Of a stretch of 64,000 nucleotides of DNA, positions 44,583 to 53,400 are shown one piece after another (position 1 is the stretch's first letter; each line of letters opens with the position of its first letter). The DNA is taken from positions 1 to 64,000 of the forward strand of contig NZ_VMTV02000134.1 of NCBI RefSeq assembly GCF_007644035.1. Reading direction: 5' to 3'. The notes under the pieces were generated by a model. The model made no database searches. It saw nothing but the letters and a program-made list of their open reading frames with translations, and was not told the DNA's origin. Both the position numbers and the translations under genes were made by a program. This stretch comes from Vogesella mureinivorans (GTDB lineage Bacteria; Pseudomonadota; Gammaproteobacteria; Burkholderiales; Chromobacteriaceae).

Positions 44583-45461
44583 GTGACGACCGCTTCCCGC
44601 CTGTGGCGCGATACCTTGTTAACCGCCGTGGTGCCGCTGATCTGGGGCTCCACTTACCTGGTGACCACGCAATGGTTGCCACCCGGCCTGCCGTTTAGCG
44701 CCGGCGTATTGCGCGTGCTGCCGGCTGGCTTGCTATTGCTGCTGTGGACGCGCCACCTGCCGCAACGGCAGGAATGGCCGCGCTTGCTGCTGCTATCGCT
44801 GCTGAATATCGGTGCTTTCCAGGCACTGTTGTTCATGGCGGCCTACCGCTTGCCCGGTGGTATCGCCGCCGTGCTGGGGGCGATTCAGCCACTGCTGATG
44901 ATGGGCTTGTTGTGGCTGCTGGAGCAGCAAACGCCACGGCCGCTGGTGTTGCTGGCGGCGTGCACGGGCCTGGCCGGCATGGCGGTGCTGCTGAATGCGG
45001 GTAATGCGCAGTGGGACACGCTGGGTGTGCTGGCGGCAGCGGGCGGCGCCATCGTGATGGCGCTGGGCATGTATCTGGCGCGGCGCTGGGGCAGCAGCCT
45101 GCCGCTGCTGGCGCTAACCGGCTGGCAGCTGACACTGGGCGGGCTGATGCTGCTACCGGCAGCACTGTGGCTGGACCCGCCCATGCCCACGCTGTCTACG
45201 GCCAACGTAGCGGGCTACGCCTACTTATCATTGGTGGGCGCGCTGCTGGCTTATGGCCTGTGGTTTCGCGGCCTGCGCTTGCTGCCGCCGGTGGCGGTGT
45301 CGGCGCTGGGCCTGCTTAGCCCGGTGGCGGCGGTCATCCTGGGCTGGGTGGCGCTGGGGCAAAGCCTGCACGGCTGGACGCTGGCCGGTATGGCTACCGT
45401 ACTGCTGAGCGTGCTGTGTGTGCAGCTGGCCAGCAGCCGGCGCCCGGCGCGGGTGGCGTGA
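44583..45461 (+). CDS. EamA-family exporter, PecM-like
   Basis: A 292-residue ten-helix exporter. N-terminal VVPLIWGSTYLVTTQWLPPG is the PecM/YedA pattern; YLSLVGALLAYGLWFRGLRL and SPVAAVILGWVALGQ close the second repeat. GTG start at 44583 with GGAGATATCACT in front. PecM of Dickeya exports a pigment or phenolic compound under PecS control; a similar role in detoxification is inferred from the context. Confidence 0.85.
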   Translation: MTTASRLWRDTLLTAVVPLIWGSTYLVTTQWLPPGLPFSAGVLRVLPAGLLLLLWTRHLPQRQEWPRLLLLSLLNIGAFQALLFMAAYRLPGGIAAVLGAIQPLLMMGLLWLLEQQTPRPLVLLAACTGLAGMAVLLNAGNAQWDTLGVLAAAGGAIVMALGMYLARRWGSSLPLLALTGWQLTLGGLMLLPAALWLDPPMPTLSTANVAGYAYLSLVGALLAYGLWFRGLRLLPPVAVSALGLLSPVAAVILGWVALGQSLHGWTLAGMATVLLSVLCVQLASSRRPARVA

Positions 45462-45506
45462 TGAAAAAACGGGCAAATGACCCCGCAAGCCTGGCCTGAG
45501 CAGGCA

Positions 45507-45947
45507 TTACGGTTTGTCTGCATCCTGCCAGCCGGCAAATTGCGGCACGCCGTCGTGCGCTAGCCAGGCGGGGTGGTGGCTGGTCCAGATATGCGCCACC
45601 GGCAGGCTGTCGGGGCTATCGTCCAGCGTGGCCACGCGCAGGATCACGTGCGGCTGGCCGGGGCGTTCGGCCACGATGTGGCTGCCGCACACGCTGCAAA
45701 AGTGGCGCAGCTTGCCGGGGGACGATGCAAAACTGCGTAGCAGGTGTTCACCGGCCAGCCAGCGAAAGTGCTGGCGCAGTACGCCCGCGGTGCTGGTGTA
45801 GGGCGCGGCGTGCGCTTTGCGGCAGGTGTGGCAGTGGCAATGCACGATGGGCATGTCCAGCTGCTGGATCTGGTAACGCACGCCGCCGCACAGGCAGCTG
45901 CCTTGCAGCGGTGTGGTCATGGTGTTGTCTTTAAGCGGTGTGGTCAT
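45507..45947 (-). CDS. GFA/CENP-V-type zinc protein
   Basis: A 146-residue Mss4-like fold protein. Zinc-binding cysteines in GSCLCGGVRYQI, HCHCHTCRKAHAAPYTS and HFCSVCGSHIVAE match the GFA (glutathione-dependent formaldehyde-activating) family; most members have no proven activity. Two possible starts, both beginning MTTPL (45947 and 45920), look like a short duplication. The first overlaps the alaX stop by ATGA and is preferred. Last gene of the coupled chain from 48958. Confidence 0.85.
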   Translation of the reverse strand: MTTPLKDNTMTTPLQGSCLCGGVRYQIQQLDMPIVHCHCHTCRKAHAAPYTSTAGVLRQHFRWLAGEHLLRSFASSPGKLRHFCSVCGSHIVAERPGQPHVILRVATLDDSPDSLPVAHIWTSHHPAWLAHDGVPQFAGWQDADKP

Positions 45948-46597
45948 GTTGGGGTGTCGTCCAGCAGCGTGATTTCCACCCGCTCCTTGCCGCGGCCAAC
46001 GTTCTTGCGCTTCAGCGCGATGCGGCCAACTTCGCCGCTGTGGCGCAGGTGGGTGCCGCCGCAGGGCACGTGGGCGATGCCGGGTAGCGCCCAGTAGCGG
46101 CGGCCGCTGGCTGCGTCGGAAAAGGCGCTGGTGATGGCCAGGTTGGCCGCAATCAGTGCGTCGATGCGCGCCTGCAAGGCAGGCAGGTGCGGGGTGATGG
46201 CTTGCGGCAGTGCAAAGTCGATGCGCGCCTTGTGCTCGGCGATGTGGGCGCCGATTTTTTCTACGTCTGGCAGGGTCTGGTAAAGGGTTTCCAGCACCAG
46301 CTCGGCGGCAAAATGCAGCCGCATCAGCCGGTAGCGCCGTGGCCAGTCAAGCTGCAGCGTCACTGCCGCGCCGGGCTGCAGGCCGTGTTGCGGCGGCAGG
46401 GTGTAAATAATGCCGTGATCCTGCTTGCGCGCGGCCAGCACCGGCCAGCCGGCAATACAGCCGTGGTCGCTTTCCTGCCCGCCGCTTTCGGCGTACAGGA
46501 TGGTGGCGGCCAGGGTGACCTCATCGCCGGCCACGCTGGCTACCGTGGTGTCCAGCGTGCATAGATAGGGGTCGTCCCAGAATACCTTGCGGGTCAT
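45944..46597 (-). CDS. Alanyl-tRNA editing protein AlaX-M
   Basis: A 217-residue free-standing editing domain that hydrolyses Ser-tRNA(Ala) or Gly-tRNA(Ala). N-terminal half (FWDDPYLCTLDTTVASV, YAESGGQESDHG) is the AlaX-M lead domain; RLMRLHFAAELVLETLYQTL carries an RLHFAAEL version of the usual HTALH metal site with some ligands altered; VPCGGTHLRHSGEVGRI holds the CGGTH zinc motif. The first metal motif is degenerate, so activity should be checked. ATGA overlaps at both ends. Confidence 0.85.
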   Translation of the reverse strand: MTRKVFWDDPYLCTLDTTVASVAGDEVTLAATILYAESGGQESDHGCIAGWPVLAARKQDHGIIYTLPPQHGLQPGAAVTLQLDWPRRYRLMRLHFAAELVLETLYQTLPDVEKIGAHIAEHKARIDFALPQAITPHLPALQARIDALIAANLAITSAFSDAASGRRYWALPGIAHVPCGGTHLRHSGEVGRIALKRKNVGRGKERVEITLLDDTPT

Positions 46598-47469
46598 GCC
46601 TGCCCCCGCTCTGCGGCCAACCTTTGGTAAATGGCCGGTTCCACTTTTTCCATGATGCGTTCCGGCTTGCCCAGCGCGCCAAAGCCGAACTGCGCGTACA
46701 GGCCGTGGGCGTCGGCGGTGGCCAGCATGAAGCGGCGCAGGTTTTGCAGCCGCGGGTGCAGCTGCAGGTAGCGCATCAGCGCCTTGCCCGTGCCCTGGCC
46801 GCGTGCGCTGTCTACCACGAACACGTCGGCCAGGTAGCCGAAGGTGGCGTAGTCGGTAATCACGCGGGCAAAGGCCAGCTGCTGGCCGTCGGGGTGGTAG
46901 CCGCCGATCACCAGCGAGCCCTGCAGCGAGGCTTCGAAGATGTCGCGTGGCAGGCCGGCGGCCCAGTACGACTCGCGGCTCAGGTACTGGTACACCAGCT
47001 CGCGGTCCAGCCGGGCGCAGTCGGTGCTGAAGACGATAGTGGGCTGCGGCCCCTGCAGGCGTAGCCAGCGGTGGCCGGCGGCATCCACGCCCTCGCCGGT
47101 TGGCTGCCAGCCTTGCTGGCGGTAAAACGCCAGCGCGCGCGGGTTGGCCGCAAAGCATTTCAGCGATGGCGCCGCGGTAAAACGCAGCGCAGCGGCCTGT
47201 AGCAGGGCCTGGCCTATGCCCTGCCCTTGTGCGGCGGGTGCCACGTACAGGTGGTGCAGAAAATTTTCTTTTTCGTACACGCTGGCAAAGCCCAGTACCT
47301 GGCCGTGGGCGTCTTGCGCGACCAGCAGGCTTTCGTCGGCGGTGTCGCGGGCAAAGTCGGCCAGCTGCATGGCTTGGCCATCCAGCCAGGGAAAGCTGCT
47401 GCGGCGTGTGTCCAGGTAGAGCTGCGCCAGCGCGGCGTGCTGGTGTGGGGCGTAAGGCAGGATGGTCAT
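46594..47469 (-). CDS. Tandem GNAT acetyltransferase (two domains)
   Basis: A 291-residue protein with two GNAT folds. The first (about 1-150) has HHLYVAPAAQGQGIGQALLQ and ANPRALAFYRQQGWQPTGEG; the second (about 155-285) has DVFVVDSARGQGTGKALMRY and GLYAQFGFGALGKPE. Both acetyl-CoA motifs look intact. Start 47469 has AAGGAGCCTGC upstream and overlaps the previous stop (ATGA). The neighbouring upstream gene also has two GNAT domains. Confidence 0.83.
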   Translation of the reverse strand: MTILPYAPHQHAALAQLYLDTRRSSFPWLDGQAMQLADFARDTADESLLVAQDAHGQVLGFASVYEKENFLHHLYVAPAAQGQGIGQALLQAAALRFTAAPSLKCFAANPRALAFYRQQGWQPTGEGVDAAGHRWLRLQGPQPTIVFSTDCARLDRELVYQYLSRESYWAAGLPRDIFEASLQGSLVIGGYHPDGQQLAFARVITDYATFGYLADVFVVDSARGQGTGKALMRYLQLHPRLQNLRRFMLATADAHGLYAQFGFGALGKPERIMEKVEPAIYQRLAAERGQA

Positions 47470-48758
47470 GCAGGCTCCTTGTGGCGCGGCCACCAGCACA
47501 GCGAGGCTTCGCGGCTGGCGCTAACGAAACCCAGCTTACGATACAGATCGATGGCGTGGTAGTGGGCATCGGCCACGATGACCAGGCGTGGTACGCGCGC
47601 CAGCCCCCAGTCGGCCAGCGCGCTGACCAGGCCGCTGGCCAAACCCAGGCGGCGTGCCTGCGGGGCGGTGGCCACTTGCTGGTAGCGCCCCAGTGTCTGC
47701 CAGGTGTACAGCCCGGCGCAGGCTTGTAGTTGTGCGCCGGCAAAGACTCCCCACGTATGGCCGTGGCCAGCGTGTTCCAGGGCCTGGTAGCGGCGCTGGC
47801 TGCCGGCCAGAAAGCGGCGGTAGCCGGCTTCGTCGAAGGCCGGGTCGCGGCTGGCGGTCATCAGCTCGGCCCATTGCTGCCAGTCGTCGGTGCTGGCCAG
47901 CGGGCGCAGGGTGTAGCCGGCTGGCAGGGGGGCGGGCTGCAGGGTGTCGCGGGTGAGCAAGAGTGCGCTGGCTTCCTGGTATTCGTAGCCGGCGGCCTGC
48001 CAGTGGGCGTAGCGTGCGGCGCAGTCTTCCTCGTCCATCGCCCATACCAGGGTGCGGTGCTGCACGCCGGCGTGGCCGGCAAAGGCGCTATCGAAGCGCG
48101 CTTCCCACGCGGCGCGGTCCAGCGGGGCCTGATCGGCCAGCAGCAGGTTGCCAAAGAAAAAATCCGGCTGCGCGGGGGTGGCCAGCTGCCAGTAGCCGGG
48201 GTGGCGGCTTAGCCGGGCTTGTGTGCCCAGCAGCATGCGTTCGCTCAGTACGCCGGGCAGGTCCAGTGCCAGCGCCAGGATGCGGCGCTCGCCTGCCTGC
48301 CGGCTGGGCACAAAGCCCAGGCGGGTGGCCAGCCGCTGCGCCGGCAGGTTGGCCGCATGGGTGTCGGCCTCTACGCGGTGCAGGCCCAGCGGGTTGAAGC
48401 CGGCGTGCAGCAGCGCTGCGCCGGCTTCACGGGCGTAGCCCTGGCCCCGATAGGCTTGCCCCAGCTCGATGCCGAACTGTGCCTCGCCGGCCAGGCTGGT
48501 CTGGCGCAAGCCTACCGAGCCGATGAGCGTGTCGCTATCGGCCAGGGTAATGGCCAGCTGCCAGGCGCGCCGTGGCGTGGCCTGCTGCTGGGCGATGAAC
48601 TGCTGTAGCAGCGCAGCGCCGAACGTGGGCGTGAGCTCGTGCGTGGCGTAGTGCTGGCCGAAGGCCGCGCCGCTGCGCAGCTGGTAGTAGGCGTTGGCAT
48701 CGCCGGCGCAAAAGTCGCGCAGGCGCAGGCGTGGTGTCACAAGTGGCAGGGTCAGCAT
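47466..48758 (-). CDS. Tandem GNAT acetyltransferase, RimJ/L-like plus C-terminal GNAT
   Basis: A 430-residue two-domain protein. The N-terminal domain (about 1-180) is RimJ/RimL-like (LVTPRLRLRDFCAGDANAYY, FGIELGQAYRGQGYAREAGA); the C-terminal one (about 185-430) has VATAPQARRLGLASGLVSAL and DAHYHAIDLYRKLGFVSASR. ATG 48758 has GGAGAAAGG upstream and fits the family; the longer in-frame ORF does not. It overlaps the small ORF upstream by seven bases and the next gene by four. Confidence 0.82.
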   Translation of the reverse strand: MLTLPLVTPRLRLRDFCAGDANAYYQLRSGAAFGQHYATHELTPTFGAALLQQFIAQQQATPRRAWQLAITLADSDTLIGSVGLRQTSLAGEAQFGIELGQAYRGQGYAREAGAALLHAGFNPLGLHRVEADTHAANLPAQRLATRLGFVPSRQAGERRILALALDLPGVLSERMLLGTQARLSRHPGYWQLATPAQPDFFFGNLLLADQAPLDRAAWEARFDSAFAGHAGVQHRTLVWAMDEEDCAARYAHWQAAGYEYQEASALLLTRDTLQPAPLPAGYTLRPLASTDDWQQWAELMTASRDPAFDEAGYRRFLAGSQRRYQALEHAGHGHTWGVFAGAQLQACAGLYTWQTLGRYQQVATAPQARRLGLASGLVSALADWGLARVPRLVIVADAHYHAIDLYRKLGFVSASREASLCWWPRHKEPA

Positions 48759-48958
48759 CGGTGTGGGCCTTTCTCCATTAACCAGCGTTGAACATCGTGC
48801 TGGTGCGAGTCGGGTAGCGCGGGGCGGTGGCTTGGCTGCATCAAGCTGGAAGCCTGGCTGCACAGGGTGTGCCACAGGCTATGGTGGTGTTGCGGGGGGA
48901 GCTCGTCGGCGAGCACGTCGCGCGCGAGATGGCGCGACAGGATAAAGAGCGATGCCAT
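48752..48958 (-). CDS. Small protein of 68 residues, possible leader of the coupled chain
   Basis: Begins MASLFILSRHLARDVLADEL, then a His-rich stretch (PPQHHHSLWHTL), and ends RWLMEKGPHRC. AAGGAAAC lies about eight bases before the ATG, and its stop overlaps the start of the downstream GNAT gene by seven bases, which argues for coupled translation. No family is recognised; it might be a regulatory leader peptide or a real small protein. Confidence 0.42.
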   Translation of the reverse strand: MASLFILSRHLARDVLADELPPQHHHSLWHTLCSQASSLMQPSHRPALPDSHQHDVQRWLMEKGPHRC

Positions 48959-49142
48959 GATGGCGTTTCCTTGAAAGAGCGTGGCCCGGTGCAAGTAGCA
49001 CGGTGTGGGCCGGTATAAGTAAAGAGCGAATGCCATCCGCGTGGCGGAGGACAGCGGCATTGTGGTGATGTGGCGTGGCGGCGTCAATGGCCAAACGGCC
49101 AGATCGCGGGTGTGTGCCGTTTGTTTGCCACCGCTGTGGCAT

Positions 49143-49176
49143 AAAAAACAAGGGCAAGCCATGCGGCTTGCCCTTG
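49143..49176 (-). terminator. Terminator of rarD
   Basis: CAAGGGCAAGCC, an ATGC loop and GGCTTGCCCTTG form a 12-bp stem, followed on the minus strand by six T. It is nearly identical to the hut terminator at 22056-22081. Confidence 0.88.
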
Positions 49177-49198
49177 TGGTGTGGCGGCCAACCCTGGC

Positions 49199-50107
49199 TT
49201 ACGCTGCGGCGGCGCGCCGTGCTTTCAGGTAGCCCAGCAGGCCGTGGCCGGAATACAGCGCCAGCGCTGCCCAGATCAGGCCAAAGCCGATGGCGCGGCT
49301 GCTGCCAAATGGCTCGTGGTACAGCCATACGCCCAGCAGCAGCTGGATAGTGGGGCCCAGATACTGGATTAGCCCTACCGTGGCCAGCTTCAGCCGGCGT
49401 GCACCGCTGGCAAACAGCAACAGCGGGATGGCGGTGACCACGCCGGCGCCCATTAGCAGCGCGTCGGTGGCCAGGCCCAGCTGGCCAAAGGCACCGTCGC
49501 CGCGCACGGCAAACCACAGCAGCGCCGCCAGCGCCAGCGGCAGCATCAGGAAGGTTTCCAGTGCCAGCCCTTCCAGCGACGGCAGCGGCGCTTTTTTGCG
49601 CAGCAGGCCGTACACGCCAAAGGTCGCCGCCAGGCTTAGCGCCACCCACGGCAGCGTACCCACCGACAGCGTGAGCCACGCCACACCCAGCGTGGCCAGG
49701 CCAATGGCGATGCCCTGCGTGCGCGTCAGGCGTTCGCCCAGAAACAGGCGCCCCAGCAGCACGTTCACCAGCGGGTTGATGAAGTAACCCAGGCTGGCTT
49801 CCACCACACGGTTTTCGTTGACCGCCCAGATGTAGATCAGCCAGTTGAACGACAGCAGCAGCGACGACAGCGCAAACACCCGCAGGCGGGCGCCGTCGCG
49901 CAGGCTTGCGCCCAGCCAGCGCCAGTTGCGCTGTACCAGCAGCAAGATCGCCACGAACAGCGCCGACCACACAATGCGGTGACACAAAATTTGCAGCGCC
50001 GGTACCGCGTGCAGCGGTTTCCAGTACAGCGGGAACAGACCCCAGATAAAGAACGCGCCGGTGGCGTACAGCACGCCTTTGCCGGTTTCGTTGGGTGCAG
50101 ATGACAT
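49199..50107 (-). CDS. rarD: RarD-type EamA permease
   Basis: A 302-residue ten-helix protein. The RarD pattern is clear: GVLYATGAFFIWGLFPLYWK at the N-terminus, QILCHRIVWSALFVAILL, then NWLIYIWAVNENRVVEASLG and YFINPLVNVLLGRLFLGERL. Start 50107 is the family start; the upstream extension lies in intergenic DNA. RarD is associated with chloramphenicol sensitivity in some bacteria, but the substrate is unknown. Divergent from the indolepyruvate oxidoreductase gene. Confidence 0.92.
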   Translation of the reverse strand: MSSAPNETGKGVLYATGAFFIWGLFPLYWKPLHAVPALQILCHRIVWSALFVAILLLVQRNWRWLGASLRDGARLRVFALSSLLLSFNWLIYIWAVNENRVVEASLGYFINPLVNVLLGRLFLGERLTRTQGIAIGLATLGVAWLTLSVGTLPWVALSLAATFGVYGLLRKKAPLPSLEGLALETFLMLPLALAALLWFAVRGDGAFGQLGLATDALLMGAGVVTAIPLLLFASGARRLKLATVGLIQYLGPTIQLLLGVWLYHEPFGSSRAIGFGLIWAALALYSGHGLLGYLKARRAAAA

Positions 50108-50308
50108 GGATACGTCTCTAAGGTTGGCCGCAGGCCGGCGGGTAGCCGGTGGCGACAATGGCTCAAGGCTGCACTGTAGCGGTGCGGCGATGGCGCGCTC
50201 AACCACGCTAACAGAACGCAGTGTTTTGTCTGGCGCAGGGCGGTTTTGCTGCACTGGCACATTTGCTGCACTCGCCCGCGCGCGAAGCAGAAAAAAACGA
50301 CAAAGCTT

Positions 50309-50330
50309 TTGACGTTTACGTTTACGTCAA
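50309..50330. promoter_or_regulatory. Palindromic operator in the rarD / indolepyruvate oxidoreductase gap
   Basis: TTGACGT (50309-50315) and ACGTCAA (50324-50330) enclose TTACGTTT, making TTTACGTTTACGTCAA. It resembles the MerR-type LiuR operator of branched-chain amino acid catabolism genes in proteobacteria. The 385-base gap otherwise shows one GCGGCCAAC motif (50123) and a GGAGGAGA ribosome binding site before the oxidoreductase. Confidence 0.4.
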
Positions 50331-50492
50331 CTAGTGTTCGCACAAAGCGGTAGCACAGCTGCCGACACACTATAAAGAGAGACAGAGACAACGCCCTGCT
50401 GCCTACCGCCGCCGGGCCACATCACCAGGACGGGATAGCCCACAAGGCTTCACCCGACCCGCTGCGACAAGCACACAGATGGAGGAGACACC

Positions 50493-53400
50493 ATGTCGAT
50501 TCGCCACGTCGAACTGGAAGACAAATACACGGCACCTACCGGCCAGGTACTGCTGAACGGCATCCAGGCGCTGGTGCGCCTGCCCATGATGCAGCAAGCG
50601 CGCGACCGCGCCGCCGGGCTGAATACCGCCGGCTACGTTACCGGCTACCGCGGCTCGCCGCTGGGTAATGTGGACCAGGTGATGCAAAAGGCCAGCAAAC
50701 ACCTGGCCGCCAACAATGTGGTATTCCACCCCGGCCTGAACGAAGACCTGGCCGCCACCGCCGTGTGGGGCACGCAGCAGGTCACCCTGTTCGAGGGCGC
50801 CAAGTACGACGGTGTGTACTCCATGTGGTACGGCAAGGGCCCGGGCGTGGACCGCTCCGGTGATGTGATCAAGCACGGCAACGTAGCCGGCACCAGTAAG
50901 TTTGGCGGCGTGCTGCTGATCTGCGGTGACGACCACGCCGCCAAGTCGTCCACCTTCCCGCACCAGTCCGACCACATCCTGGCCGCCAGCATGATACCGG
51001 TGCTCAGCCCGTCCGGCGTGCAAGAGGTCATCGACTACGGCCTGCATGCCTGGGCCATGAGCCGTTATTCCGGCTGCTGGGTGTCGATCAAGGCCATCTC
51101 CGACACCATCGAAAGCGCCGCCGTGGTGGATATCAGCCCCGAGCGTGTGCAAACGCTGATCCCTGAAGACTTCCCGCTGCCGCCCGATGGCCTGTCCATC
51201 CGCTGGCCGGACACCCCGCTGGCGCAAGAAAAGCGTGTGCTGCACCACCGCCTGTACGCCGCGCTGGCTTACGCCCGCGTGAACAAGCTGAACCACGTGA
51301 CGCTGGATTCACCCAAGGCGCGGCTGGGCATCATCACCTGTGGCAAGAGCTACCTGGACGTGATGCAGGCGCTGGACGACCTGGGCATTGACGAGCAGCT
51401 GGCCGCCGACATCGGCCTGCGCATCTTCAAGGTGGGCATGGTGTGGCCGCTGGAGCCGGAAGGCGTGCGCGAGTTTGCCCAAGGCCTGGAAGAGATCATG
51501 GTGATCGAGGAAAAACGCCAGATCATCGAATACCAGCTCAAAGAGCAGCTGTACAACTGGCGCGACGACGTGCGCCCGCGCGTGGTGGGCAAGTTTGCCG
51601 AAAAAGGCGAATGGGCGCTGCCGCACGGCGACTGGCTGCTGCCGGCCGCCGGCGAGCTGACCCCGGCCATGATCGCCCGCGCCATCGCCAAGCGCCTGGC
51701 CAACCTGTACGACAGCCCGGTGATTCACGACCGGCTGAAGTTCTACGACGACAAAGAAGCGCAGCTGGTGAAACCGCGCGAAGCCATCGCGCGCATTCCG
51801 CACTACTGCAGTGGCTGCCCGCACAACACCAGCACCAAGGTGCCGGAAGGCAGCCGCGCCGTGGCCGGTATCGGCTGCCACTACATGGCGCACTGGATCG
51901 AGGGCGACAGCACCAAGACCTTTACCCAGATGGGCGGCGAAGGCATTACCTGGCTGGGCCAGGCGCCGTTTACCAGCACCAAGCACATCTTCACCAACCT
52001 GGGTGACGGTACCTACTTCCACTCCGGCCTGCTGGCGATTCGCGCTGCGGTGGCCGGCAAGGTCAACCTTACCTACAAGATTCTGTACAACGACGCGGTA
52101 GCGATGACCGGTGGCCAGAACGTGGACGGCTACCTGGACGTGCCGATGATTACCCGCCAGGTGCACGCCGAAGGGGTTGGCCGCATCGTGATCACCAGCG
52201 ACGACCCGGACAAATACCGTACCGCGCACGGCCTGAAAGAAGGCCTGGCACCGGGGGTGGAGGTGTTCCACCGCCGCGAGCTGGACCGCCTGCAAAAAGA
52301 GCTGCGCGAGCTGCCTGGCGTCACCATCCTGATTCACGACCAGACCTGTGCCGCCGAAAAACGCCGCCGCCGCAAACGCAAGGAGTTCCCCGACCCGGAC
52401 CGCCGCGCCTTCATCAACGAGCGCGTGTGCGAGGGCTGCGGCGACTGCGGCAAAAAATCCGGCTGCCTGTCGGTACTGCCGGTGGAAACCCCGCTGGGCC
52501 GCAAGCGCAAGATCGACCAGAGCAGCTGCAACAAGGACTTTTCCTGCGTGGAAGGCTTCTGCCCCAGCTTTGTCTCGGTGGCCGGCGCCAGCGTGAAAAA
52601 ACCGGGTGGTGCCGCCGCCAGCCTGGACAGCATGGGCGCCCTGCCGCAGCCGCAGCTGCCCGGCCTGCACGAGCCGTTCGGCATCATGGTCACTGGCGTG
52701 GGCGGCACCGGCGTAGTCACCATCGGCCAGGTGCTGGCCATGGCCGCGCACCTGGATAACAAGGGCGTGACCGTGCTGGACATGGCCGGCCTGGCGCAAA
52801 AAGGCGGCTCGGTGTGGTCGCACGTGCGCATTGCCGATAGCCAGGAAAAACTGCACGCGGTGCGCATTGCCGCCGGTGACGCCAACCTGGTGCTGGGCTG
52901 CGACCTGGTGGTCACCGCCGCCGAGGAAGCGCTGGCCAAGATGCGCGAAGGCTTCAGCCACGTGGTGGTGAACAACTACGAATCGCCCACCAGCGCCTTC
53001 CTGAAAAACCCGGATGTGCGCTTCCCGGCCAAGGCCATGAAGGACGCCATTATCGAGTCGGTAGGCAGCAGCCGCTTTGCCGAGGTCAACGCCACGCGCA
53101 TTGCCACCGCCCTGATGGGCGACGCCATTGCGGCCAACATGTTCATGCTGGGCTACGCCTGGCAAAAGGGCCTGGTGCCGGTATCGCTGGACGCCATCAT
53201 GAAAGCGGTAGAGCTGAACGGCGCCGCCGTGAAGTTCAACCAGCAGGCCTTTGTCTGGGGCCGCCACGCCGCGCACGACCCGGCGCGCATCGAGACCCTG
53301 GTCAGCCCGTCGGCCGTGGTGCAGTTTGTACCGCGTGACACGGTAGAAGGCGTGCTGCACCACCGCAGCAAAGAGCTGGTGGCCTACCAGGACGACAAGT

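Noticed and set aside
45944-47743. One 599-residue protein covering AlaX and upstream sequence
   Set aside because: The N-terminal part is an out-of-frame reading of the GNAT gene; AlaX starts at 46597 with ATGA overlap.
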